Source of the DNA: Mycolicibacterium sp. YH-1
GTDB lineage: Bacteria > Actinomycetota > Actinomycetes > Mycobacteriales > Mycobacteriaceae
NCBI RefSeq assembly: GCF_022557175.1
Contig: NZ_CP092915.1
Span: forward strand, 2,976,001 to 3,040,000
Length of the DNA: 64,000 bases
Direction: 5' to 3'
The notes beneath the pieces were generated by a model. The model was not told the origin of the DNA. It did not search any database and worked only from the letters and a program-made list of their open reading frames with translations. Below, in pieces: positions 17,740 through 26,345 of the stretch. Position 1 is the first letter of the stretch; every line of letters begins with the position of its first letter. Both the position numbers and the translations under genes were made by a program.

Positions 17740-19137
17740 ATGACCGAAACCACTTTGGCTGCTGAAGATCTCGTTATCCGGCGCGACCCGCGCACGGGTG
17801 AACAGATTGACCAGTTCCATCCCGGTCGCGGGGTCGAGGTAGATGCGGCGTTCGCCGACGCCACGGCGGCGTTCCTTCAGTGGAGTCGCACGACGCCCGG
17901 TCAGCGGCAGGAGGCGTTGTTGCGCGTAGCGGATGACATGGAGGCACTGGCCGACGAGTTCGTCGCCGCTGAATGTCGCGACACGGGTAAGTTGCCCGAG
18001 GTGTTCCGCGCGGAGGAACTGACGCCGATCATCGACCAGATGCGGTTCTTCGCCGGTGCAGCACGCACACTCGAGGGACGCGCGGCAGGCGAGTACGTCG
18101 AAGGTCACACTTCGATGATCAGGCGCGAGCCCGTCGGAGTGGTCGCAGCTATCGCACCATGGAATTACCCACTCATGACGGCGGTGTGGAAGTTGGCTCC
18201 GGCGCTGGCGGCGGGGAACACCGTGGTCTTCAAACCGGATGCTGCCACACCGTCGAGTGCCCAACTCCTGGAACGTATCTGCGTCAGACACCTGCCGCGC
18301 GGAGCTGTCCGCCTGGTGTGCGGTGACCGAGTCACCGGTGAACTGGTGGCATCGCACCCCGACGCTGCAATGGTTGCATTGACGGGGTCGGTGGAGGCTG
18401 GTGTCGCGGTGGCCAGGAGCGCCGCCGCAGACCTGCGAAGCACCCACCTGGAGCTCGGTGGCAACGCGCCGGTCCTGGTGTTCGAGGATGCTGACATCGA
18501 CGCGTGTGCGGCACTAATCAGCGGCGCGGCCTACTACAACGCCGGGCAGGACTGCACCGCGCCGTCGCGGGTCCTCGCTCACCACTCAGTAGCCGAGAAG
18601 CTCACCGCGGCGCTGGTTCGCGAGGCCCGCGCCCTCCTCACCGGTGACGCCGACGACCCGAGCCACGGCCGCAGCCCCTTGATAAGTGAGTCTCAGTGCG
18701 GCCGTGTCGCCGGACTCGTTCAGAGGCTCGGGGAACACGCGGAGATCCTCACCGGCGGTGTGGCGGAATCTCGTCCGGGTTTCTTCTTCGAACCCACAGT
18801 CATCTCCGGAGTCAGGCAAGGCGACGAGATTGTGCAGGAGGAGATCTTCGGCCCAGTCCTCACGATCCAGAGCTTCGACACCGAGACCGAAGCGCTCGAG
18901 TTGGCCAACGGAGTCCGGCAGGGATTGGCCGCGGGCGTGTGGACTCGCGACGTTGGGCGCGCTTTCAGAGTCACCACTGCGCTCGACTTCGGCGTGACAT
19001 GGGTGAACACCCATGTCACAACCGCAGCCGAGATGCCGCACGGCGGCTTCAAGAGCACCGGTGGTGCACAGGACCTCTCGATCTACGGGTTGGAGGCGTA
19101 CACCCGGATCAAGCACGTGCTGATGGCCTGGAGCTGA
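17740..19137 (+). CDS. Aldehyde dehydrogenase, aminobutyraldehyde-dehydrogenase-like
   Basis: 465 residues of the NAD(P)-dependent ALDH superfamily. The proline-rich turn APWNYPL, the glutamate base E238 (LELGGNAP) and catalytic C272 in YYNAGQDCTAPSR are present. The stretch around the Cys resembles 4-aminobutyraldehyde/betaine-aldehyde dehydrogenases, so an omega-amino or guanidino aldehyde is the likely substrate, giving GABA or 4-guanidinobutyrate. ATG at 17740 with GAAAGG upstream; the frame is open 35 codons further back but runs through the operator. It is the first gene of the dehydrogenase/GMC/davA/davB operon. Confidence 0.88.
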   Translation: MTETTLAAEDLVIRRDPRTGEQIDQFHPGRGVEVDAAFADATAAFLQWSRTTPGQRQEALLRVADDMEALADEFVAAECRDTGKLPEVFRAEELTPIIDQMRFFAGAARTLEGRAAGEYVEGHTSMIRREPVGVVAAIAPWNYPLMTAVWKLAPALAAGNTVVFKPDAATPSSAQLLERICVRHLPRGAVRLVCGDRVTGELVASHPDAAMVALTGSVEAGVAVARSAAADLRSTHLELGGNAPVLVFEDADIDACAALISGAAYYNAGQDCTAPSRVLAHHSVAEKLTAALVREARALLTGDADDPSHGRSPLISESQCGRVAGLVQRLGEHAEILTGGVAESRPGFFFEPTVISGVRQGDEIVQEEIFGPVLTIQSFDTETEALELANGVRQGLAAGVWTRDVGRAFRVTTALDFGVTWVNTHVTTAAEMPHGGFKSTGGAQDLSIYGLEAYTRIKHVLMAWS

Positions 19138-19142
19138 GGGTG

Positions 19143-20672
19143 ATGACTGCGCACCACAGCGGATCTGCCGAGTTCCTTGTTGTCGGCGGCGGAACGGCGG
19201 GCTGTGTCGTCGCGGCACGCTTGCTCAGTGCCGGGCATCAGGTGACACTGCTCGAGGCGGGCCCCGACCACGGGACGTTGGCGGCGGGCAACTGGCCGGC
19301 CGACCTGCTGGACGCGGCAGCCTTGCCGGTGCAGACCCATGACTGGGGGTATAGCGGCGTGGGGGCAGGGGGACAGCCGCTGGCCTTCGAGCGGGCCAAG
19401 GTGATGGGCGGTTGCTCGTCCCACAACGGCTGCACGCAAACCGTTGGGTGGGCCGGTGATTACGACGGATGGGCAGCCGACTCGTGCCCGGGTTGGGATG
19501 CCGCGAGCCTGCGGGAGGACTTCGACCGTGCCGGTGCGACGCTGCGGCTGCGCCAGTACTCCGAGGACGAGATCCAGCCATTTCATCGAGGTTTCATTGG
19601 CCTATGCGTCGAGGCGGGTCTGCCGTATCGGCACGACCTACATCAACTCGACGGACGACGGGGCGTGGGGTGCGCCCCGGTCAACAGCCTGGATGGGGTG
19701 CGCTTCAACACCTCGTTCGCCTATCTCGACGATCTGCGCTCGCACCCGCGGCTGACGGTCGTCGACCGCGCCACGGTCGACACCCTGATCGTTGAGGGTA
19801 GCGCGGTCAGAGGCGCCCGCTACCTTCGAGAAGGGCGCGTGCTCACCATTCGCGTGGATCATGTGGTGCTGTGCGCGGGTGCCTTCGGGTCACCGGAGAT
19901 CCTGCTGCGCACGGGAATCGGTCCAGCCGATCATCTGTCCGGGCTCGGCATACCTGTGCTGCTGGACCGGCCTGGCGTGGGTTCGAACCTGCACGAACAC
20001 CCAACCGTGCAGCTTGAGTACGCGGCTACTGCCGGCCTGGCGGATGCGCTGACCGAGTTCGCCTCGACGCAATGGCTTCCCGAGGAACAGACGATCGCCA
20101 AGTTGACGTCGCCGTTCTCGGACGGACCGTTCGACCTCCACGTCTACCCATGGGTCGAACCTGATCGCACCATCGAAAGTGGCTGGCGTGTGGTGTTTCC
20201 CATAAGTCAGCTGCGTCCGCGCTCTCGGGGTTCTGTGCGGCTGCGGAGCGCTGACCCGATGGTACGGGCGGTGATCGATCCCGGCTTCCTGACCGACCCA
20301 GAGGGGGCGGACATCGGCTCGCTGCGGTTCGGGTTGGAGTGGGTGATGACGCACGTCGTGGCGAAGATGACGGGTCGGATCCTGGAGCGCCCATTGCACG
20401 ATCTTGCCGAGCACCGGGACGTCGATGCGTGGATCCGTGGCCACCACACGCATTACTGGCATCCGGCTGGCTCTTGCCGGATGGGGTCATCTGCTGACCC
20501 GATGAGTGTGGTGCGCCACGACGGTGGCGTGATCGGTTTGGACGGGCTCGCCGTCGCCGATGCGTCGATCTTTCCGACCATTCCGCGCGCCACACCAGCA
20601 CTACCCACTGTAGTTGTGGCCGAGCGAGTTTCTCGATTTCTCCTCGGTGAGGCATTGGCGGTGACCGCATGA
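19143..20672 (+). CDS. GMC-family FAD oxidoreductase (choline-dehydrogenase-like)
   Basis: 509 residues. The Rossmann FAD motif is VVGGGTAGCVVAARLL followed by VTLLEAGP; the GMC signature reads VMGGCSSHNGCTQTVG; GAFGSPEILLRTGIGP is the second signature; the active-site His440 lies in HYWHPAGSCRMG. The family oxidises alcohols, sometimes amines, to aldehydes. Next to an aldehyde dehydrogenase this suggests an alcohol-aldehyde-acid route, as for choline to betaine, perhaps on an amino or guanidino alcohol. ATG 5 bp after the dehydrogenase; a four-base overlap leads into the amidase gene. Confidence 0.88.
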   Translation: MTAHHSGSAEFLVVGGGTAGCVVAARLLSAGHQVTLLEAGPDHGTLAAGNWPADLLDAAALPVQTHDWGYSGVGAGGQPLAFERAKVMGGCSSHNGCTQTVGWAGDYDGWAADSCPGWDAASLREDFDRAGATLRLRQYSEDEIQPFHRGFIGLCVEAGLPYRHDLHQLDGRRGVGCAPVNSLDGVRFNTSFAYLDDLRSHPRLTVVDRATVDTLIVEGSAVRGARYLREGRVLTIRVDHVVLCAGAFGSPEILLRTGIGPADHLSGLGIPVLLDRPGVGSNLHEHPTVQLEYAATAGLADALTEFASTQWLPEEQTIAKLTSPFSDGPFDLHVYPWVEPDRTIESGWRVVFPISQLRPRSRGSVRLRSADPMVRAVIDPGFLTDPEGADIGSLRFGLEWVMTHVVAKMTGRILERPLHDLAEHRDVDAWIRGHHTHYWHPAGSCRMGSSADPMSVVRHDGGVIGLDGLAVADASIFPTIPRATPALPTVVVAERVSRFLLGEALAVTA

Positions 20673-21472
20673 TCGCCGCACACTTCCAAGGACCCGAATC
20701 GGGCGGCGAGGTAACCGATCACCTCAACTCGATCGCTGCCGCGGCACGCGACGCGGCGGCCGCTGGCGCACGCATACTGATCACCCCAGAGATGTCGGTG
20801 ACCGGGTACGACATTGGTGCCGCCGTCGCGAAACGAGCTGAGCGTGCCGACGGGCCGATCTTCGTTGCCATTGCCGAACTGGCTCGGCAGCACGGGCTTG
20901 CGGTGGTCTACGGTTTTGCGGAGCGTGTCGACGACGTGATCTACAACGCCGTCTCCGTCGTGGACGCCGAGGGTCGGCGGATCGGCCACTACCGCAAAAC
21001 CCACTTGTTCGGCGACCTCGATCGGTCTCAGTTCGCGGCTGGCAGTGTTCCCGTTGTCCAGTTCGCGATCGGCGATCTCCTGTGCGGCTTACTCATCTGC
21101 TACGACGTCGAGTTCCCGGAAGCGGTCCGCGCTCACGCCGACAACGGTACCCAGTGGCTCATCGTGCCCACCGGTCTGATGGACCCGTACGGCTTCGTCG
21201 CCGACACGGTGATCCCGGCACGAGCCTACGAGAACCAGATGTTCGTCAGCTACGTCAACCGATGCGGCCGGGAGCGCGAACTCGTCTACGCAGGACGCAG
21301 TTGCGTCTATGCGCCCGACGGTGGCGAACTGGCGCGGGCCGATCGTACCCAACGGCTCCTGGTCTGTGATCTGGACAGTGCGAGGCTGCACCGGTCCAGG
21401 CGTGTCAACACTCACCTCGACGACCGTCGCCGCAACCTCTATGTAGCCAGCTCGCAGGCGACCGGGCGTTAG
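20669..21472 (+). CDS. davA: Carbon-nitrogen hydrolase, DavA-like omega-aminoamidase
   Basis: 267 residues of the nitrilase superfamily with triad E41 (ITPEMSVTGYD), K110 (YRKTHLFGDLDR) and C144 (LICYDVEFPE). The YRKTHLFG.LDR, LICYD.EFPE and ARAYENQ blocks match the Pseudomonas 5-aminovaleramidase DavA as I remember it. DavA hydrolyses 5-aminovaleramide to 5-aminovalerate in lysine breakdown; the arginine counterpart would be 4-guanidinobutyramide to 4-guanidinobutyrate. N-carbamoylputrescine amidase (AguB) has the same fold and is an alternative, given the AguA-like gene nearby. The ATGA overlap with the GMC gene and the DavB-like gene immediately downstream support the amide route. Confidence 0.82.
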   Translation: MIAAHFQGPESGGEVTDHLNSIAAAARDAAAAGARILITPEMSVTGYDIGAAVAKRAERADGPIFVAIAELARQHGLAVVYGFAERVDDVIYNAVSVVDAEGRRIGHYRKTHLFGDLDRSQFAAGSVPVVQFAIGDLLCGLLICYDVEFPEAVRAHADNGTQWLIVPTGLMDPYGFVADTVIPARAYENQMFVSYVNRCGRERELVYAGRSCVYAPDGGELARADRTQRLLVCDLDSARLHRSRRVNTHLDDRRRNLYVASSQATGR

Positions 21473-21475
21473 ACG

Positions 21476-23176
21476 GTGACTATTCCCGTTGCAGTGCACC
21501 ATGATTCGTCGACTCACAAGCCGCCACTGACGATGTTCGGTCCGGACTTCCCGTTTGCATACGACGGTTACGTCGCCCACGGGGACGGGATCGGAACGGT
21601 TCCCGAACCTCACCACGGGCGAGAGGTGGCCGTGGTGGGTGGCGGACTGGCTGGCATGGTGGCGGCACACGAGCTTCTCGCGATGGGGCTCAAGCCGATC
21701 GTGTACGAGGCGGGTGAGATCGGCGGCCGGATGCGCTCCCACGAGTTCGACGGTCACCCGGGTGTGATCGCCGAGATGGGTGCGATGAGGTTCCCTCCGT
21801 CGTCAACGACACTGTTCCACTACCTGGATGCGCTTGGCCTGACGACGACACCCTTCCCGAACCCGCTCGCCGACTGCACTGCCAGCACCGTGATCGACCT
21901 CAAGGGCCGGTCGCACTACGCCACGACCGCAGAAGACCTCCCGGAGAAGTTCGGGCAGGTGGCCTTGGCCTGGCAGCACACGCTGGCAGAGCAGGCCTCG
22001 ATGGCCAGCTTGAAGGATGCCATAAGAAGGCGCGATGTCACCGAGATCAAGCGGATCTGGAACCCGTTGATACGTGGGCTCGATGACCAGACCTTCTATG
22101 GGTTCCTGGCGCAGTCGCGTCACTTCTCGTCATTCGAGCATCGAGAGCTGTTCGGTCAGGTCGGATTCGGGACCGGAGGGTGGGACACCGATTTTCCGAA
22201 CTCCATCCTTGAGGTGCTCCGCGTGGTTAGTACCGAGGCCGATGACAACCACCGCGGCATCGACGGTGGCTGTCAACAGCTTCCGCTCCGATTGTGGAAC
22301 AGGAGCCCGCAGCGCCTGACCCACTGGCCCGCCGGTACCACGGTCGAGTCCGTCAACGGTGGCCGACCGTGGCCGCGGGTCACCGAGATCCGCCGAAATG
22401 ACTCCGGTCAGTACACCGTGGTCGACGCCGGCGGTGGAATTCGCCGCTACGCCGCGGTCGTGGTAACGGCGCAGAGTTGGTTGCTGCTCAACCGGATCCG
22501 CTGCGCCGATGACCTGTTCCCGGCCGGGCACTGGACCGCGATCGAGCGCACCCACTACATGGGATCCAGCAAGGTGTTCGCCCTCGTCGACCGGCCGTTC
22601 TGGCGCGACCGGGATCCGGAGACCGGCCGCGACGCCGTGAGCATGACACTGACCGATCGGATGCCAAGGGGGACTTATCTGATCGACAACGGGGAAGACC
22701 GCCCCGGTGTCATCTGCTTGTCGTACACCTGGTGTGACGACTCCGCGAAGCTTCTCACGCTGGACGCATCCGAGCGGATGGATCTGATGATCAAGTCCCT
22801 GAGGGAGATCTATCCGCGCGTCGACTTCCACCGTCACGTCATCTCGACGCCAGTGACAGTGTCCTGGGAAACCGAACGCAACTTCATGGGCGCGTTCAAG
22901 GCGAACCTGCCTGGTCACTATCGATACCAGCAGCGGCTCTTCAGCCACTTCATGCAGGCGGGGTTCGATGCGCGCCACCGCGGCATCTTCCTTGCCGGCG
23001 ACGACATCTCATGGACTGCGGGATGGGCCGAGGGCGCGGTCCAGACCGCACTCAATGCGGTGTGGGGCGTCATGCATCACCTCGGGGGTGCGACGTCAGC
23101 CCACAATCCAGGGCCGGGGGACCGTTACGCAGAAATCGCGCCGGTGGTCCTCGATGACGTCGACGACCGGTCCTGA
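21476..23176 (+). CDS. davB: Flavin L-amino-acid 2-monooxygenase, DavB-like (lysine or arginine)
   Basis: 566 residues of the FAD amine oxidase family. The dinucleotide fold is VAVVGGGLAGMVAAHELL (52-69), then VYEAGEIGGRMRS and GAMRFP. Long blocks match Pseudomonas L-lysine 2-monooxygenase as I remember it: the opening TMFGPDFPFAYD, GQVGFGTGGWD.DFPNS, FWRDRDPETGRD, PGHYRY.QR and AGDDISWTAGWAEGAVQTALNAVWG. That enzyme oxidatively decarboxylates lysine to 5-aminovaleramide; arginine monooxygenases of actinobacteria make 4-guanidinobutyramide with a related protein. The DavA-like amidase lies 3 bp upstream in the same operon. Which amino acid is used is not readable. GTG start at 21476, without a strong ribosome site, suggests coupling. 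Confidence 0.87.
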   Translation: MTIPVAVHHDSSTHKPPLTMFGPDFPFAYDGYVAHGDGIGTVPEPHHGREVAVVGGGLAGMVAAHELLAMGLKPIVYEAGEIGGRMRSHEFDGHPGVIAEMGAMRFPPSSTTLFHYLDALGLTTTPFPNPLADCTASTVIDLKGRSHYATTAEDLPEKFGQVALAWQHTLAEQASMASLKDAIRRRDVTEIKRIWNPLIRGLDDQTFYGFLAQSRHFSSFEHRELFGQVGFGTGGWDTDFPNSILEVLRVVSTEADDNHRGIDGGCQQLPLRLWNRSPQRLTHWPAGTTVESVNGGRPWPRVTEIRRNDSGQYTVVDAGGGIRRYAAVVVTAQSWLLLNRIRCADDLFPAGHWTAIERTHYMGSSKVFALVDRPFWRDRDPETGRDAVSMTLTDRMPRGTYLIDNGEDRPGVICLSYTWCDDSAKLLTLDASERMDLMIKSLREIYPRVDFHRHVISTPVTVSWETERNFMGAFKANLPGHYRYQQRLFSHFMQAGFDARHRGIFLAGDDISWTAGWAEGAVQTALNAVWGVMHHLGGATSAHNPGPGDRYAEIAPVVLDDVDDRS

Positions 23177-23207
23177 CCGCGGATCCGCCGGGGGCGCATT
23201 AGCGTTC

Positions 23208-24653
23208 TCATCGGCGCGCCTCGACGGTGACGGCCACGGGGTCGAGTGCAGGTGTCTGGGCTGGCAGCAGAAGGTAGACGGTCCCTGAGATGACAGCGGC
23301 GAGCAGGAAACTGAGATCTACACCGCCGGTGTAGTCGAGAAGCGGTCCGCGGAAGAGCGACGTGTCGATGCTGAGCAGGCCGACGAAGGCGCCCGCCACC
23401 CAGGCGACGGTCGCCTGGATGCTCCACCCTGCGCGGTACCAGTAGATTCCGCCGCGCGCGCGTCGGTTGTAGATCTGCAGCGCGTCGAGATCGTAACGAC
23501 CGCGTCGTTGCGCGTGTCCGATGAGCGTGATCACGGCCCACGGCGTGCCCAGCGTCGTCAGCATCAAGACAAAGGCCGTGATTGCGTCCTGGGCATCCCA
23601 GACGAAGTGCCCGAAGAACACCAGCACGGTGGCTAGTACGGCGACGATCGCCGTCGCCATCGTTCGACGAAGGCTCGGCACGATGGCGTCGAGGTCGAGT
23701 CCCATGTCGTATGCCAACATGCTTGAGTTACCCAGTGTCCCAAAGAGTCCGCTGAGCGCCAGGGGAATGAGCAGCCACACCGGCGCGGCCGTGACCAGAG
23801 ACGTGACGTAGTCGTCTGTCGCCCGTGTGGCCAAGGCGGTGAACGTGCCGAACATCTGCGGGATGAAGAGGCCGAAGAACAGGCCCAGGCCCGTCGCCGT
23901 GATCACTGCGCGCGACGTCGTGGTGCGCGGCGACATGTAGCGGGTGTAGTCGCCAAGGACTGTGATGTAGCTGATCGGTCCGCTGATGCCCACGACAACG
24001 ACGGCAAGAGCCCACGTTGGCCAGAACCCGCCGCTGGCGTACTCGTTCACAATCGCCTCGGTGGTGAACGTGTGTGCATACGCGACGACGGCGAGGAGCA
24101 TCAATGCGATGGTGCCGACCACGATCCATCGGTTCAGACGGACCACCCAGTGATATCCGACCACCGCGACGAGGATCGTCAGTGCGGCCATGATGACGTA
24201 GACGATCGTGTAAGTCGCGGCGCTGTCGGCGATGCCGACCATCCGGTGAAGCAGGACTACGACGATTCCGCCGCCGGTCCAGATGATGAGCGCCGTGTAG
24301 CCGAGTGCCAGCAGTAGGCCGATCGCCGATCCGAGGAGACGGCCGCGCACGCCGAAGGTCGCCCCGCTACTGGTCGACAGGTTGGTTGCGGTCCGCATCG
24401 ATATGAGAGACAGCGGGGTCACCAGTGCCACGCCGATGAGGGTGCCGAGGGCCATCGCCGACACGCTTGCCCAGAACCCGAGGCCCATCGAGACCGGCAA
24501 CCATCCGAAGAGAACCGTTCCGAGCGACATGTTGGATCCGAGCAAGACACCGAGAATGTCACGCGGCCGCCCAGTGCGCTCGTTCTCGGGAATCGTGTCG
24601 ACGCCATGCGTCTCGATCGCCCCTGCTCGAGTGGAGCCAGACTCTGATGCCAT
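23208..24653 (-). CDS. NCS1-family (purine/cytosine permease type) transporter
   Basis: 481 residues with about twelve membrane helices and the nucleobase:cation symporter-1 layout. The N-terminal ENERTGRPRDILGVLLGSNMSLGTVLFGWLPVSMGLGFW is followed by SGATFGVRG and GDYTRYMSP in the middle, both typical of the family. Known substrates are cytosine, purines, allantoin, hydantoins and thiamine precursors. Its place between the DavBA operon and a TetR gene suggests uptake of a nitrogenous substrate of that pathway. It is convergent with davB (31-bp gap) and divergent from TetR over 102 bp that include a predicted operator. Confidence 0.87.
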   Translation of the reverse strand: MASESGSTRAGAIETHGVDTIPENERTGRPRDILGVLLGSNMSLGTVLFGWLPVSMGLGFWASVSAMALGTLIGVALVTPLSLISMRTATNLSTSSGATFGVRGRLLGSAIGLLLALGYTALIIWTGGGIVVVLLHRMVGIADSAATYTIVYVIMAALTILVAVVGYHWVVRLNRWIVVGTIALMLLAVVAYAHTFTTEAIVNEYASGGFWPTWALAVVVVGISGPISYITVLGDYTRYMSPRTTTSRAVITATGLGLFFGLFIPQMFGTFTALATRATDDYVTSLVTAAPVWLLIPLALSGLFGTLGNSSMLAYDMGLDLDAIVPSLRRTMATAIVAVLATVLVFFGHFVWDAQDAITAFVLMLTTLGTPWAVITLIGHAQRRGRYDLDALQIYNRRARGGIYWYRAGWSIQATVAWVAGAFVGLLSIDTSLFRGPLLDYTGGVDLSFLLAAVISGTVYLLLPAQTPALDPVAVTVEARR

Positions 24654-24706
24654 AACTGATCTCCTAGCTGCGGCGATGGACGGACCAGTAATTGTGTTCG
24701 ATTTAA

Positions 24707-24721
24707 CGTAGTTTAATTACG
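24707..24721. promoter_or_regulatory. Predicted TetR operator 2 (CGTAGTTTAATTACG)
   Basis: This near-perfect inverted repeat (arms CGTAG / TTACG, one mismatch from CGTAA) is the reverse-strand counterpart of the palindrome at 17643-17657. It lies in the short divergent region between the NCS1 permease and TetR genes, 35 bp before the TetR start, where a repressor would control both. Confidence 0.68.
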
Positions 24722-24755
24722 CAATCTGGGCAGACTGTACGCTAGCATCGGGCGC

Positions 24756-25499
24756 GTGCCTAGAGCCGCGATTGGCCGAGAATCTGCTGCGCCGGGGAAC
24801 GCTTCCCGCCGTCGCCGACCGCGCGAGGAAACCAGGGCGCTCTTCCTGAAGGCCGGCACCCGGGTTGCCATCAACCGGACTGCGGAGCCGACGGCACGCG
24901 ATCAGAACCTGCTGGCTCACATCCGCGTGACCGACGTTCTTGGCGAGATCAATGCCGGCGAGGCGGCCCAGCTGACGACGGGTGCGTTTTATCAGATTTG
25001 GCCGAGCCAGGCCGAGTTTCAGCGCGAACTTCTCACCCACATAATGGATCAAATCGCCGTACCCGGGGGCGAGGAGATCACGGCGCTGGTCTTCAACCTG
25101 GTTGCCGAACGGGTCGACTCGGACGAGATCTTTCGGCGCCTGGCCGATGAGGACTTCCGCCTGACCCGCGAGTCTCCCGAACTCTTTCTGGCCATAGGTC
25201 TCGGAGCGCTGGCGCCTGCCGATCTGGTCAGAGATGCTCAACGGGATGCGAACGAGCAGTACGTCGCGTCGCTGGGTCGCGTGCTGAACGGTCTGCTCGC
25301 CTACGCGCGCCGCCAGCTGAGACCGGGCCGCACCATCGAGGACCTCATCTGGGCGATCGAGGCGCTGAGTGTCGGCTACCTCCTACGGTCGCGTACCGAC
25401 CCAGACGTGCCCGAACGCGCCGATTCCGAAGGCTGGAGCGCCCGAGCCACCGCCTTTCTGGGCATGGTCGAAGCGTTCACTGAACCAGTCGGTGCTTAG
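24756..25499 (+). CDS. TetR-family regulator
   Basis: 247 residues. The DNA-binding part runs from RPREETRALFLKAGTRVAINRT to LTTGAFYQIWPSQAEFQRELLTH, the latter being the recognition helix and following turn. The stretch between is longer than in most TetR proteins (ARDQNLLAHIRVTDVLGEINAGEAAQ). The C-terminal 150 residues form the ligand domain and carry no recognisable motif. GTG start; the divergent permease and the shared palindromes suggest it represses itself, the permease and the dehydrogenase/davBA operon. The inducer may be a pathway intermediate. Confidence 0.85.
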   Translation: MPRAAIGRESAAPGNASRRRRPREETRALFLKAGTRVAINRTAEPTARDQNLLAHIRVTDVLGEINAGEAAQLTTGAFYQIWPSQAEFQRELLTHIMDQIAVPGGEEITALVFNLVAERVDSDEIFRRLADEDFRLTRESPELFLAIGLGALAPADLVRDAQRDANEQYVASLGRVLNGLLAYARRQLRPGRTIEDLIWAIEALSVGYLLRSRTDPDVPERADSEGWSARATAFLGMVEAFTEPVGA

Positions 25500-25552
25500 A
25501 GCCGCCGGTTGTCGAGGCCGAAGGGTGTTGCGTAACTGCCCGTTGGGCCCGT

Positions 25553-26245
25553 TCAGCAGCTGAACTGCTTGCCGATACCGGCGGGCGGTGTGGCGGGGCG
25601 CAGGCAGCCGAAGGTCTCGATGCCCGCGGCGTCGAACTTGACCGCCGACTGGTGGGCGTAGTTCACGCAGTACACGCTGGCAGTGTCGGCGCGGCAGCGG
25701 TAGTCACCGAACGCCAACGTCTGCCCGGGCGGCAGTTCGGCACCGGTGCCTCGGCTGAAACGGCCCGGATCACCGTGCGCTGAGCCAACTTCCACGCTGG
25801 GCCCGCTGAAGTCGACCCAACCCCCCTTCCATTGGCCGTAGACGTCTGCCGGCTGCGGCGGGGGATCGGTCAGGTCCACAAGGCAGGCCAGTGCGCCGTC
25901 GGCCCTGGCGTCGGTCATGCAGTTCGGTGTACCGGACGGGCCGGTGAACGCGACGTCCTCACCCAGCTCGGTGGTCTCACCCGCCCGTGACGCCGTGTGG
26001 TGGGCCGCCACGTCGGCCGCTGTGCCCTGCTCAATCCAGCCGATGACGTCGGTGATCGTGGCGCCCGCCTGCGGTGGCTTGGCCGCCGCCGTTGTGGTGG
26101 TCGACCTGCCCGTCGAGGTCGGCGAGGTTTTCGAGATCGTCGGGTGGGCTGTCAGCGCTGTTTGGGAGCGTTCGGCACCGTCGCCTGCGGTGGATGAACA
26201 CCCTGCGACCAGCGCAGACGCCGCGATCATGACAGCAATCCGCAT
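25553..26245 (-). CDS. lppI: Lipoprotein, LppI-like
   Basis: 230 residues. A short signal peptide MRIAVMIAASALVAGC ends in the lipobox LVAGC, followed by a Thr/Ser-rich linker (about 20-65) and a globular C-terminal part with several Cys (CMTD, ALACLVD, YRCRAD, YCVNY, GCLRP, FSC) likely to form disulfides outside the membrane. In M. tuberculosis lppI (Rv2046) is divergent from lipT, the same arrangement as here, and this is the main basis for the name. Function unknown. The ATG at 26245 gives a clean signal peptide; an ATG at 26326 would not. Confidence 0.75.
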   Translation of the reverse strand: MRIAVMIAASALVAGCSSTAGDGAERSQTALTAHPTISKTSPTSTGRSTTTTAAAKPPQAGATITDVIGWIEQGTAADVAAHHTASRAGETTELGEDVAFTGPSGTPNCMTDARADGALACLVDLTDPPPQPADVYGQWKGGWVDFSGPSVEVGSAHGDPGRFSRGTGAELPPGQTLAFGDYRCRADTASVYCVNYAHQSAVKFDAAGIETFGCLRPATPPAGIGKQFSC

Positions 26246-26345
26246 ACCTGCCAGGCTAGCGGGCCGCGACGCGAGTGCGGGTCGGCAACCCTCGTCTGCA
26301 CTATTTTCGATCGAGACCATCCACATTCTTCGCTACCGTCATGTC

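Noticed and set aside
17726..17743. Five-codon frame (MKGTA) whose stop overlaps the dehydrogenase ATG
   Set aside because: It has no ribosome site, and its AAAGG itself serves the dehydrogenase; five codons with an ATGA junction can arise by chance.
18696..19142. Upstream extension of the GMC oxidoreductase frame
   Set aside because: It overlaps the aldehyde dehydrogenase in another frame; the FAD motif begins right after the ATG at 19143.
25917..26345. Upstream extension of the LipT frame
   Set aside because: It is antisense to the lppI lipoprotein gene; family homology starts at the ATG at 26346.
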